Origin: JAIVHA01 sp965367295
GTDB lineage: Bacteria; Pseudomonadota; Gammaproteobacteria; DSM-19610
Direction of reading: 5' to 3'
DNA length: 55,178 nt
NCBI GenBank assembly: GCA_965367295.1
Contig: CBDUHN010000020.1
Location: 1 to 55,178, forward strand
The stretch's first letter is position 1; each line of letters begins with the position of its first letter. The notes under the pieces were generated by a model. That model was not told the DNA's origin and made no database searches. It saw only the letters and a program-made list of their open reading frames with translations. A program made the position numbers and the translations under genes. Below, piece by piece: positions 7,909 to 16,398 of this stretch.

Positions 7909-9246
7909 TCAGCGTTTGCGTTCGAACACCGCGATCGATTCCACATGCGCGGTATGCGGGAACATATCCATCACTCCGGCCTTGCGTAAACGATAACCCT
8001 GCTCATGCACCAGCAGACCGGCATCCCGCGCCAGGGAGGCCGGATGACACGACACGTATACCACCCGTTGCGGTTTCAACCTGCCGACCCATGCCATCAT
8101 CTCGGCCGCGCCGCTGCGCGGCGGGTCGATCAGCATGCGGTCATATTCACGCTTCATCCAGGACATGCCGGAAGGGTCCTGGGTGAGATCGGTGGCGAAA
8201 AACTCGATATTGCCGATGCCGTTGCGCAGTGCATTGTCCCGCGCGCGCTGCACCAGTCCCGCATCCCCCTCCACACCTACCACCGAGCCCGCCCGGCGGG
8301 CGATGGGCATACTGAAATTGCCCAGCCCACAGAACAGATCGAGAATGCGATCCTCGGGCTGCGGTTCCAGCAGGGCCAACGCATGCCCGATCATCTTGCG
8401 ATTGATCTGCGGGTTCACCTGGGTGAAATCCGTGGGCAGGAATTCCAGCTCCAGCTCATAGGCAGGCAGTGCATAGGACAGCCGCGAGACTTGTGGCCAC
8501 AGCGGATAGGCCGTATCCGGCCCCTTGGGTTGCAGATGGACATGGAGGCCGGTACGGGTGGCGAAATCGATCAGCCGCTGCTCATCGCCGCTCGATAGTG
8601 GATCGAGATTGCGAAACACCAGCGCCGTCACCTCGTCGCCCACCGCCACCTCGATCTGGGCGATGCGTTCAAAAGCCTCCAGAGATGCGATCAGGTCTGC
8701 CAGTTCGGTAAGCCGCTCACCGACCGAGGGATGCAGCACCTCGCAGCGTTCCAGCTCGGCCAGGTACGGGGTGCGCTTTTCACGAAAGCCCACCAGTACC
8801 TTGCCCTTCTTGCGCACATGCTTCACGCCCAGCCGGGCCTTGTTGCGGTAAGCCCAGTGCGGCCCGGTAAGGGGTTCCAGGACCTCGTCGGCACTGACCT
8901 TGCCGATATGAGTCAGGTTGTCCAGCAACACCTGTTGCTTGGCACGGATCTGCGCCTCCGGCTCCATATGCTGCAGGCTGCAACCGCCGCAGATACCGAA
9001 ATGCGCGCAACGCGGTTCGACCCGGTCCGCCGAGGCCGTCAACACCTCCATCACCCGCCCCTCATCGTAACGGCGACTGATCGCGGTATAGCGGAATTCC
9101 ACCTCCTCACCCGGCAGCGCGCCATCGATGAACACGGCCTTGCCGTCGATATGCGTCACACCACGGCCATCGTGGGACAGTGATTCGATCTGTGCCCGCA
9201 CGGGTTCGGTGGGCAGGGAAGGTCTTTTGCGGTTGCGACGCGTCAT
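7909..9246 (-). CDS. rlmD: 23S rRNA (uracil-1939-C5)-methyltransferase
   Basis: SAM-dependent methyltransferase that makes m5U1939 in 23S rRNA. The 445 residues show an N-terminal TRAM domain (about 15-70). Four iron-sulfur cysteines follow: C80, C86 and C89 in CAHFGICGGC, and C168 in ERCEV. The SAM-binding region is ILDLFCGLGNFSMP. The catalytic nucleophile is C400 in VYVSCHP and the general base is E436 in HVES. All key residues are intact. The usual motif reads SCNP; here it is SCHP. The order of rlmD near cysM and barA recalls the pseudomonad gacS region. The ribosome site is weak (GGTAG). Confidence 0.96.
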   Translation of the reverse strand: MTRRNRKRPSLPTEPVRAQIESLSHDGRGVTHIDGKAVFIDGALPGEEVEFRYTAISRRYDEGRVMEVLTASADRVEPRCAHFGICGGCSLQHMEPEAQIRAKQQVLLDNLTHIGKVSADEVLEPLTGPHWAYRNKARLGVKHVRKKGKVLVGFREKRTPYLAELERCEVLHPSVGERLTELADLIASLEAFERIAQIEVAVGDEVTALVFRNLDPLSSGDEQRLIDFATRTGLHVHLQPKGPDTAYPLWPQVSRLSYALPAYELELEFLPTDFTQVNPQINRKMIGHALALLEPQPEDRILDLFCGLGNFSMPIARRAGSVVGVEGDAGLVQRARDNALRNGIGNIEFFATDLTQDPSGMSWMKREYDRMLIDPPRSGAAEMMAWVGRLKPQRVVYVSCHPASLARDAGLLVHEQGYRLRKAGVMDMFPHTAHVESIAVFERKR

Positions 9247-9302
9247 GAAACTACCATTATGGAGATAAAGAAAAGGCGGCCTGGAGCCGGGGTCACCCGG
9301 GT

Positions 9303-10088
9303 CTACGGGTCATTCCGGGACAGGGGCCAGGCGGCAAGAAACTCTTCGAAGTGTGGCTTGTGCTCGGCCTCAAGGGTATCGCGCAGTAGCCCCAGCTCCT
9401 GCTCATATTGCTCCGGGCCCAGGTGGCCACGGATCAGCTCGAATCGCAGGTAGACCAGGTAGGTGTTGAGCACATCGGTTTCGCAATAGTTGCGGATGCC
9501 ATCCAGGTTGCCGGCCTGGTACTCGTCCCAGACCCGGGCACCACTCATGCCCATCTTGCCGGGAAAACCCAGCATGGATGCGATTTCATCCAGCGGTGCA
9601 TTGGCACGCGGCTGGTAACCGGCCAGTACATCCATGAGGTCGGTATGGCGGGCGTGGTAGCGGCTGAGATAGTTATTCCACTTGAAATCGCGATCATCCT
9701 CACCGGTATCCCAGTAGCGGGGAGCCGCCACACCATGCAGCAGGGCACGATAGTGCAATACTGGCAGATCGAAGCCACCACCATTCCAGGACACCAGGGT
9801 GGGCGTGAACTTGTCGATGCCATCGAAGAAACGGCGAATCAGTTCATCTTCACCGGAATCCAGGTCACCCAGCGACCATACCCGCACCAGGTCGCGGGTG
9901 CGCAGCACCGCAGAGATGGCCACGATGCGATGCTGGTGCAAGCGTAGAAAATCCCCGCCGGTTTCCTCGCGCCGCCTGTGGAACATGACCTTGGCCACGT
10001 CATCATCATTGAGCCCCTGCAAGGCATGGAGACGGCGACCGGAATCCACATCGGGGACGGTTTCGATATCAAACACGAATACGTTCAT
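9303..10088 (-). CDS. PolB-like 3'-5' exonuclease
   Basis: A 261-residue predicted nuclease of the DnaQ-like fold, in the DNA polymerase B exonuclease subgroup. The three exonuclease motifs are visible: DIET near residue 7 (Exo I), SWNGGGFDLPVL near 100 (Exo II) and YCETDVLNTYLVY near 205 (Exo III). These supply the acidic metal ligands. There is no polymerase domain, so it acts alone. Family members of this type are generally uncharacterised, and the substrate (RNA or DNA) cannot be told from sequence. It lies 56 nt upstream of rlmD on the same strand. Confidence 0.88.
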   Translation of the reverse strand: MNVFVFDIETVPDVDSGRRLHALQGLNDDDVAKVMFHRRREETGGDFLRLHQHRIVAISAVLRTRDLVRVWSLGDLDSGEDELIRRFFDGIDKFTPTLVSWNGGGFDLPVLHYRALLHGVAAPRYWDTGEDDRDFKWNNYLSRYHARHTDLMDVLAGYQPRANAPLDEIASMLGFPGKMGMSGARVWDEYQAGNLDGIRNYCETDVLNTYLVYLRFELIRGHLGPEQYEQELGLLRDTLEAEHKPHFEEFLAAWPLSRNDP

Positions 10089-10188
10089 ACAATCATCGCC
10101 ACGGATAAAGCCACGCCCCGCTATTGCAGGATCAGCGTATGCAGAAAAATGCAGGCACGGAGGTATACGGGTAAACAGATGCCCTCAT

Positions 10189-10254
10189 GGGCGCGGGGTA
10201 CGGAACGAGCAATGCTTCGGTCCGGTACGCCGCGCCCTGGAGTACTACGCCAGG
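10189..10254. repeat. strong hairpin pair between exonuclease and YdbL genes
   Basis: Positions 10189-10237 form a near-perfect 16-bp stem (GGGCGCGG and GTAC in one arm, GTAC and GCGCCC in the other) with a small inner AGC-AAT-GCT hairpin. It is followed by a second stem, CCTGG...CCAGG (10236-10254), just after the YdbL-type stop codon. There is no T-run on either strand, so it is not a classic intrinsic terminator. It may be an mRNA 3'-end stabiliser, a Rho-associated barrier or a palindromic repeat. Nothing else was recognised in the 167-nt gap. Confidence 0.7.
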
Positions 10255-10255
10255 A

Positions 10256-10861
10256 TTATTTCCGGGTCCAGGCACCGCCGGGCTTCTGGTACCACCAGCC
10301 ACCCGGGGCGTTATCCACCCAACGTCGCGCGAAGGTCTTGCGGATATCGGCGGACCATTCCGGGTGTCCGTTGGCACGCGCGATCTCGGCATACAGCGCG
10401 CTACGATCCTGGTTTTCCGCTGCCACCAGTTGGGTAACCTGTTTACGATCCTTGAGTGCCACCGCGTTCAGATCCCGCACCTCGATCTCGCCGTTCTCGG
10501 TCATCCCCACCGCACCGGAGGCATAATAGGGCGCCAGGCGCTGGTGCCGGTCCGCCATGGAACTGGTCAGTCGCTGTATGCCCGGCGACTGTATATCGAT
10601 ATTCACATTAGCAGCCTGTGCCGGTGCCACCAGCCATTCCAGCACACCCCCGATCCAGGCCATGGCCGGATGACTCTCCTGCCGTAATGACGTGGGTTCG
10701 GGCTTGCTGGCCGGCGCCTTTGGTTCCGTACCGTACACATCCTGGATGATGCGATCCGCCGCCTCCTGCGCCGCGGCCGCGGGGAAATACACATTGATAG
10801 TCACGCAGGCGCTGAGCAACAGCAGCGCCAACAACAGCGGTGAAACCGGTAATGCCTTCAT
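10256..10861 (-). CDS. YnbE/YdbL-like composite lipoprotein (DUF1318)
   Basis: A 201-residue envelope protein. A lipoprotein signal ends at LLLLSAC. It is followed by CVTINVYFPAAAAQEAADRII, a short strand-plus-helix segment similar in placement and length to mature YnbE. After a proline/serine linker (about 50-85) comes a DUF1318 (YdbL-type) domain from about NVNIDIQSPG to the end, including GEIEVRD and ALYAEIARANGHPEW. In E. coli YnbE (lipoprotein) and YdbL (periplasmic) are separate proteins that work with YdbH in lipid movement to the outer membrane. Here both parts appear in one chain. The start at 10861 is set by AAAGAGGTG and the signal peptide. It lies 97 nt downstream of the YdbH gene on the same strand. 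Confidence 0.8.
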   Translation of the reverse strand: MKALPVSPLLLALLLLSACVTINVYFPAAAAQEAADRIIQDVYGTEPKAPASKPEPTSLRQESHPAMAWIGGVLEWLVAPAQAANVNIDIQSPGIQRLTSSMADRHQRLAPYYASGAVGMTENGEIEVRDLNAVALKDRKQVTQLVAAENQDRSALYAEIARANGHPEWSADIRKTFARRWVDNAPGGWWYQKPGGAWTRK

Positions 10862-10958
10862 GCCAAGCACCTCTTTGCTGATGGTTTGTCGATGGTGGCG
10901 GAGCCGGATCATCCCGCTCCACCATGAATCATTATTTTATCCCTGCGCACCCGTGTGG

Positions 10959-13034
10959 TTACTGCACCACCGGCCCCTGCTCCGCCGTAATGGACTGCAG
11001 GCGCTCCAGCAATGCTTCCCAGTCCACCCGTTCCTCGTAGCCGATGATATCGATACGTGGCGGAATGGTGCGCCCCTTCACCAGATAATACCCGCGTTCC
11101 GCAGGTGCCACACCGCTCATGTGACAAACGCCGTTTTCCAGCCGGCAACGCAGCCCGATAGCCTGGTAGGGGAAATCCTCCAGAAACCGCAGAAACCCCC
11201 GCGACAATGCGCCGCTCATGCCACCGCCACCGATGTTGGTCAGGTTGTCCACCGCACGCTGGCTGATACGATGCCGGGAACGATCATCTTCCGGTGTTGC
11301 GAACCAGGCGTCGAAGGCCACCGGGCGCCAGGCCTCCAGGTACAGTCCGGTTACCGCACCGTTGAGGCGGCCCTCGATTTTACCAAAGGCAAAGGTGCGG
11401 GTCAGGGTCTCCAGATCCACCTGCCGGATATTCACGTCAGCCCACAGACGCGGCACCGCGCCCAGGGGTTTTTCCATGCGCAGGTTGCGCACCGTGATAT
11501 CGCCGTCAAAGGCCCCCACCAGCAGCGTGCCGCCCAGTTCCAGGTCACCGTCACGGTACTGTACGCCCGGAATCATACCGGACAGGGTCCCGGACATCTC
11601 CGGCCAGCCCAGCGCTCCGGTCAGCGCAGGCATGGAAACCGGTGTGAGTGCGGCATCCAGCGACCATTCCAGCGCATCCCCATAGTGCAGGTTGAAACTA
11701 TCCACGATGAGGCGACCATCGAGCACCGGCAGCTGAGCCGGTTGCGCCAGCGACACCTGCCTGCCGACGGTAAGCAATTCCACATCCGCACCGCCCAACG
11801 CCACCCGGTACAGGTGCCCGCCGTCCCAGTGCAGGCGCTGCCGGCGCAGCTGTTCATCCGCGGCCCAGTCCAGTTGTCCCGACAGGCCTTCGAGCTTGAG
11901 CCGGCCGCGCGGATCATCGAGGTTGACGTCCTGCAACTGCAGCTCCACCTGCGTCACACCCTGATCCGCACCATATCCCAGCTGTCCCTGCAGCGTGCCC
12001 GTGGTGTGCAGATTGGCAAAGGTGGAATCCACGAGCCAGGGTTGCAGGTAAGTGGTGAACGCGGCGGGGAAGTGCGCCTGTTCAACTTCGAGTTGCAGCT
12101 GCTCCAGCCGGATCGCATCGCCCAGGCTCAGCCGGGCACTCCCCGTCACCACCAGTGCGCCGGGATGCCGCCAGTGAACATCGGACAGTGCCAGCGTTCC
12201 GGAACCCATGCTCAACGTCGCCTGCAGTTTCACGGGGGCTGCCGGGGTGAACTCCAGGTACATCGGATCGGAATACAGCTGGCCCTGTTCAACCTGCAGT
12301 TGCAACCGGCCCTGCCAACCGGCGGCCGTGGGGCTGGCCTGCACTTGCAGGCGTCCCTGCAACGCTTCGCCGGCCTGGGTACCCTCGGTATTGGCAAACC
12401 CGAACCCTTCCAGTCGCAGATCCAGTGTTACGGCTGCGGGCGCACTGCCCGCTCCCCGCAGATCAACCGTGCCTCGCACATGGCCCCTGCTATCCCAGGC
12501 CGGTTCCAGTACATACCAGGGCGTTGCCAGCGATGCCAGGGCTGACACTGCAAACCGGTCTACCTTCAGCGCGGCCTGCCAGCGCGTCTGCCGCAACTGC
12601 AGATCAAGCCCCAGTGTGCCATGTGGAGATTGCACATCCGTCAACTGCAGGTCCAGGTCGCCGGTGGAACGATCCAGTTCCCAGCGAGCACCGGCTTCCA
12701 ATATCCCCAGCCAGGAGGAATCCGCGTTCAACTGCCCCTGCCGGCAACGCAGCCGCGCACCATCCTGCCGCAGATCATTGCAGCGTAAGTGCAGCTCATG
12801 CACTTCACCCAGGGAGGCCGGCAGGGACAGGCGCGCGGCATGCAGTTCCGCTTTCAGGCTTGCATTCCCGTCCCAGTACAGACGCAGCTGACCATCGCGC
12901 AGCGACCAGCCCGGTCCCTGCAGATCACCCAGTGCCAACGTCAATTCATCAACGGCCCGCAGCGGCGCGGCGCGCAGGCACAGCAGCATTACCGCAAGGG
13001 AAAGACCCAGCCGGAATATGCGGGCCGGGCCCAT
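10959..13034 (-). CDS. YdbH-like AsmA-superfamily lipid-transport protein
   Basis: A 691-residue envelope protein dominated by repeating amphipathic beta-strands, as in AsmA/TamB/YdbH bridge proteins that carry phospholipid across the periplasm. One N-terminal hydrophobic segment (about 8-28) may be an anchor or a signal. The C-terminal YdbH signature is present: RISQRAVDNLTNIGGGG, then RGFLRFLEDFPYQAIGL, and GYYLVKGRTIPPRIDIIGY near the end. It is shorter than E. coli YdbH (about 880 residues), so a shorter groove is inferred. The ATG at 13034 lies 3 nt after the cysM stop, so it is probably co-transcribed with cysM. The next gene downstream carries the YnbE/YdbL partner functions. Confidence 0.85.
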   Translation of the reverse strand: MGPARIFRLGLSLAVMLLCLRAAPLRAVDELTLALGDLQGPGWSLRDGQLRLYWDGNASLKAELHAARLSLPASLGEVHELHLRCNDLRQDGARLRCRQGQLNADSSWLGILEAGARWELDRSTGDLDLQLTDVQSPHGTLGLDLQLRQTRWQAALKVDRFAVSALASLATPWYVLEPAWDSRGHVRGTVDLRGAGSAPAAVTLDLRLEGFGFANTEGTQAGEALQGRLQVQASPTAAGWQGRLQLQVEQGQLYSDPMYLEFTPAAPVKLQATLSMGSGTLALSDVHWRHPGALVVTGSARLSLGDAIRLEQLQLEVEQAHFPAAFTTYLQPWLVDSTFANLHTTGTLQGQLGYGADQGVTQVELQLQDVNLDDPRGRLKLEGLSGQLDWAADEQLRRQRLHWDGGHLYRVALGGADVELLTVGRQVSLAQPAQLPVLDGRLIVDSFNLHYGDALEWSLDAALTPVSMPALTGALGWPEMSGTLSGMIPGVQYRDGDLELGGTLLVGAFDGDITVRNLRMEKPLGAVPRLWADVNIRQVDLETLTRTFAFGKIEGRLNGAVTGLYLEAWRPVAFDAWFATPEDDRSRHRISQRAVDNLTNIGGGGMSGALSRGFLRFLEDFPYQAIGLRCRLENGVCHMSGVAPAERGYYLVKGRTIPPRIDIIGYEERVDWEALLERLQSITAEQGPVVQ

Positions 13035-13037
13035 GGA

Positions 13038-13928
13038 TCAGGCGGGGAAGACCCCGGTGGAGAGATAGCGATCACCGCGATCGCAGATAATGGAGACGAT
13101 CACCGCATTTTCCACCTGCTGCGACAGCTGCAGGGCCGCAGCCACGGCGCCACCGGAGGAGATGCCGCAGAAGATCCCTTCCTGTGCCGCCAGGGCGCGG
13201 GTGGTATCCTCGGCATCCTGCTGGTTCACATCGATAACCCGGTCCACCCACTGGTCGTCGAAGATCGACGGCAGGTACTCTCTGGACCAGCGACGAATGC
13301 CGGGGATGGAGGCCCCCTCGGTGGGCTGCACCCCGACCACCTGGATGCCGGGGTTTACTTCCTTGAGGTACTGCGAGGTACCCATGATGGTGCCGGTGGT
13401 GCCCATGGAACTGACAAAGTGGGTGACCGCACCTTCGGTATCGCGCCAGATCTCCGGTCCGGTACCCTCGTAATGGGCGCGGGGATTATCCGGGTTGGAA
13501 AACTGATCGAGCACCTTGCCCCTGCCCTCCGCCTCCATGGTCTTGGCCAGATCACGTGCCCCCTCCATGCTCTGCTCGCGGGTCACCAGGATGATCTCGG
13601 CGCCAAAGGCCTTCATTACGGCACGCCGCTCCACGCTCATGTTGTCGGGCATGATCAGCACCATGCGATAGCCCTTCATGGCGGCCGCCATGGCCAGGGC
13701 AATGCCGGTATTGCCACTGGTGGCCTCGATCAGGGTGTCACCGGGCCTGATCTCGCCGCGGGCCTCGGCATGGCGGATCATGCTCAAGGCGGGGCGGTCC
13801 TTCACCGAGCCGGCCGGATTGTTGCCCTCCAGCTTGACCAGGATGCGATTCGAGGTATTGCCCGGCAGGCGTTGCAATAACACCAGCGGCGTATTGCCGA
13901 CAAAATCTTCTAGGATCTGAAAAGTCAT
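13038..13928 (-). CDS. cysM: cysteine synthase B
   Basis: PLP enzyme making cysteine from O-acetylserine and sulfide or thiosulfate. The 296 residues begin MTFQILEDFVGNTPLV. The PLP lysine is K43 in NPAGSVKDR, and the substrate loop is EATSGNTGIALA. The phosphate-binding SSMGTTGTIMGT is intact. TEGASIPGIRRW is the CysM-type version of the region that differs from CysK. An in-frame start at 14015 would add 29 unconserved residues, so 13928 is used. It heads the cysM-ydbH-ydbL-like minus-strand group and is divergent from the TonB receptor. Confidence 0.96.
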   Translation of the reverse strand: MTFQILEDFVGNTPLVLLQRLPGNTSNRILVKLEGNNPAGSVKDRPALSMIRHAEARGEIRPGDTLIEATSGNTGIALAMAAAMKGYRMVLIMPDNMSVERRAVMKAFGAEIILVTREQSMEGARDLAKTMEAEGRGKVLDQFSNPDNPRAHYEGTGPEIWRDTEGAVTHFVSSMGTTGTIMGTSQYLKEVNPGIQVVGVQPTEGASIPGIRRWSREYLPSIFDDQWVDRVIDVNQQDAEDTTRALAAQEGIFCGISSGGAVAAALQLSQQVENAVIVSIICDRGDRYLSTGVFPA

Positions 13929-14140
13929 GCCGCGAGTGTACTGTATTCGCAAGGTGAAACAGAAGATTAGCGATGTTTTTTCAGCATGGCCGGGAATTTT
14001 TGACCTGCTGGGCAAAACCTTGCACCATACGGCAGGCTAGAGGCCCGTCAGGTTCCCGACAGGCTTCAATCAAGGAGTCGCCGCAAGGGAAGGCCTTCCT
14101 AGCAGTAAGCCAATAATCCGGAAGTGGAGTGTATCTTCCC
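13929..14140. other. 212-nt divergent leader between cysM and TonB receptor
   Basis: It must hold the promoters of both genes. On the plus strand a TTGACC at 14000-14005 has no good -10 at 16-18 nt. The segment 14005-14110 has several short GC-rich inverted pairs (for example CCT..AGG and GGCAGGC..AGGCCC), so the receptor mRNA leader may be structured. I compared it by eye with cobalamin and cyclic-di-GMP riboswitch consensus sequences and found no convincing match. No gene was seen. Confidence 0.5.
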
Positions 14141-16234
14141 ATGGTTTTTCATTATTGCCCGAGCATGCGCCCGTTGCGCACCCTGATGCCCCTTCCCCTG
14201 CTGCTCCTAGGCATGCACGCCCCGACCTATGCTGCCAGCGGCGACGAAGCTGCCTTTCTTGCCGAGTTGCCGGTGGTGCTGTCCGCCACCCGCCTCAAGC
14301 AGTCGCGCCACGATACCCCCACCTCGGTCACGGTGATCGACCGCCACATGATCGAGGCCAGTGGCGCGCGCACCATCGTCGACGCGCTGCGCCTGGTACC
14401 GGGCATGCAGACCGCCTATGCCACGGGCAACCAGCAGGTAGTGACCTATCATGGTATGTCCGATGAATTCTCCCGGCGTATGCAGGTGCTGGTGGACGGC
14501 CGCTCCATCTACCTGCCCAGCTTCGGCGGCATCCCCTGGAGCAGTCTGCCACTGGTACTGGAGGATATCGATCGCATCGAGGTGATCCGCGGTCCCAACA
14601 GCGCCACCTACGGCTCCAACTCCTTCCTCGGCGTAATCAGTATCACCACCCGCCATGCCGCGGAGGAAACCGGTACCTATACCAAAATCACCCGCGGCAG
14701 CGACGACATCGGCGATGCTGTACTGCGCCACAGTGGCCACAGCGGACAAAGCGGCGAACTGGACTATCGCATCACGGCCGGCTACCAGCAGGACCAGGGG
14801 TTTACCGGCGTCACCTATAACAAGACCCGCCCCTATGACAACGCAGACTGGAGCCGGGTACGACGCCTGACCGCCCGCGTTGATTACCAGCCCAGCGCCA
14901 CCGATCACTGGGAGATCCAGGCCGGGGGCGCTGACTCCCCGCAGGGAAAAGGCTCCCTGTTCACAGACCTCACCGACCCGCCACGCCAGAAGACCGAGCA
15001 GAGCAATTTCCTGCAACTGCGCTGGGAACGCAGCAGTAGTAACAGCCATGATTTCCATGTCCAGTTTCATCGCGACGAACATCTGACGCGGGACATGGTC
15101 ACCGTGCCGCTGGGGATCCCGCTGGATGCTGCCACGGTGAATGCCATCCTCGGCGTCCCCTTCCCGGGCACCCTGATCGCCGCCACCCAGGATGGCAAGC
15201 TGCGCACCCAGCGCTACGACCTGGAATTCCAGCACCGCTACAGCCCGGAACAGGGTTCACGCTTCGTCTGGGGCAGCAGCCTGCGCACCGACCGGGCCCG
15301 CTCCGAAGGCTGGTTCGGTACCAACGAGTGGATCTACAACCACTGGTTCCGGCTGTTCGGCAATGCCGAGGTGCGACTCACCGACCGGGTGCTGGTCAAT
15401 GCCGGCGCCATGCTGGAGCGCAACAGCATCATCGGCAACGATATCTCGCCGCGCCTGGCGCTGAATTACCGCCTCGCCCCGCAGCACAGCCTGCGTCTGG
15501 CCATCTCCAAGTCCTCACGCACCCCGGCCATGATCGAAGAATTTTCCGATGTGGCCGCGCATATCCTCGGCGAACTGGACACCGGGGCGGGTACCGTGCC
15601 CTTCGATATTCCTGAGCAACTGTTACTCAGTGGCGGCGACCTCACCCGGGAGCGCATCACATCGCGCGAGATCGGCTACTTCGGCGAACTCTTTGATCGT
15701 CGCCTGCAACTGGACATGCGCTTCTTCTATGATGATGTAGACGCACTGATCACCCAGACCACCAATCAGAACAAGGCGATCGCTCTGCTGGATAACGATG
15801 TAATCGACTTCGAACACACCGACAAGGCCCGCATCAAGGGTATCGAAACCCAGCTCGACTGGCGTCCCGAGACCCACAGTAGTGTGCGTTTCGGGCATTC
15901 CTATATCGAAATCGATAGCGATGATATCTGGGAGCACTACAGCACCAGCGCACCGCGCAACAGCTATCTGCTGTTTGCCAGCCACCGTTTCCCGCGCCAC
16001 CTGGATGTCAGTCTCGCCTATCATTACACCGATGGCATGGAATGGCTGGAATGGCATGCCATTGAGGACGTCAGCCGACTCGACCTGCGAATTGCCAAGC
16101 ATTTTACGCTACCGGGCTTCGACGCACAGGTCGCGCTGGTAACCCAGAATGTGACGGGGAGCCATGTCGAATTCCGCCGTGGCAACCTGTCTGAAGCGCG
16201 TGCCTTTGTACAGCTGAGCCTGGCGCCCAGATAA
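14141..16234 (+). CDS. TonB-dependent outer-membrane receptor
   Basis: A 697-residue beta-barrel receptor that imports a ligand across the outer membrane using TonB-ExbBD energy. It has a signal peptide (LMPLPLLLLGMHAPTYAA), then a plug domain with PVVLSATRLKQSRHDTPTSVTVIDRHMI, DALRLVPGMQ, VLVDGRSIY and the plug-end motif IEVIRGPNSATYGSNSFLGVISI. The barrel runs from about residue 170 and ends in the aromatic-poor strand AFVQLSLAPR. The plug resembles receptors annotated for cobalamin or siderophores, but the substrate cannot be read from it. The ATG at 14141 is preferred because GGAG precedes it; GTG 14129 and ATG 14165 are alternatives. The ABC_sub_bind gene follows 165 nt downstream on the same strand, with its own possible promoter. 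Confidence 0.93.
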   Translation: MVFHYCPSMRPLRTLMPLPLLLLGMHAPTYAASGDEAAFLAELPVVLSATRLKQSRHDTPTSVTVIDRHMIEASGARTIVDALRLVPGMQTAYATGNQQVVTYHGMSDEFSRRMQVLVDGRSIYLPSFGGIPWSSLPLVLEDIDRIEVIRGPNSATYGSNSFLGVISITTRHAAEETGTYTKITRGSDDIGDAVLRHSGHSGQSGELDYRITAGYQQDQGFTGVTYNKTRPYDNADWSRVRRLTARVDYQPSATDHWEIQAGGADSPQGKGSLFTDLTDPPRQKTEQSNFLQLRWERSSSNSHDFHVQFHRDEHLTRDMVTVPLGIPLDAATVNAILGVPFPGTLIAATQDGKLRTQRYDLEFQHRYSPEQGSRFVWGSSLRTDRARSEGWFGTNEWIYNHWFRLFGNAEVRLTDRVLVNAGAMLERNSIIGNDISPRLALNYRLAPQHSLRLAISKSSRTPAMIEEFSDVAAHILGELDTGAGTVPFDIPEQLLLSGGDLTRERITSREIGYFGELFDRRLQLDMRFFYDDVDALITQTTNQNKAIALLDNDVIDFEHTDKARIKGIETQLDWRPETHSSVRFGHSYIEIDSDDIWEHYSTSAPRNSYLLFASHRFPRHLDVSLAYHYTDGMEWLEWHAIEDVSRLDLRIAKHFTLPGFDAQVALVTQNVTGSHVEFRRGNLSEARAFVQLSLAPR

Positions 16235-16336
16235 CGACCTGCCCCCTGAAGCAGTGTGCAGTAGATATCAGCAGTGGCATGGGGAGCCGGCTGATGTCCG
16301 AAAGTAACGAAAAAAAACAAAAATACCGGTTAACGG

Positions 16337-16364
16337 TTAGCAGTAAAATGGCGGTAATTATAGT
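16337..16364 (+). promoter_or_regulatory. candidate sigma-70 promoter for SBP-barA pair
   Basis: TTAGCA (16337-16342), a 16-nt spacer and TATAGT (16359-16364) match 4/6 and 5/6 of the consensus. A start near 16371 would leave a leader of about 13-28 nt before the ABC_sub_bind gene. This suggests the SBP and kinase can be expressed apart from the TonB receptor. Confidence 0.5.
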
Positions 16365-16398
16365 GCAGGATATCCTGGGGATAATGGGCGGTGGCGGG

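Noticed and set aside
10692..12545. 617-codon plus-strand frame
   Set aside because: It is antisense to the YdbH-like gene; the composition is a shadow pattern (His, Gln, Arg rich) with no signal peptide or domain.
13990..14140. cobalamin or cyclic-di-GMP riboswitch
   Set aside because: GGCAAA and GGGAAG fragments are present, but the other conserved core elements (GCCACTG; GACGCAAAGCC) are absent.
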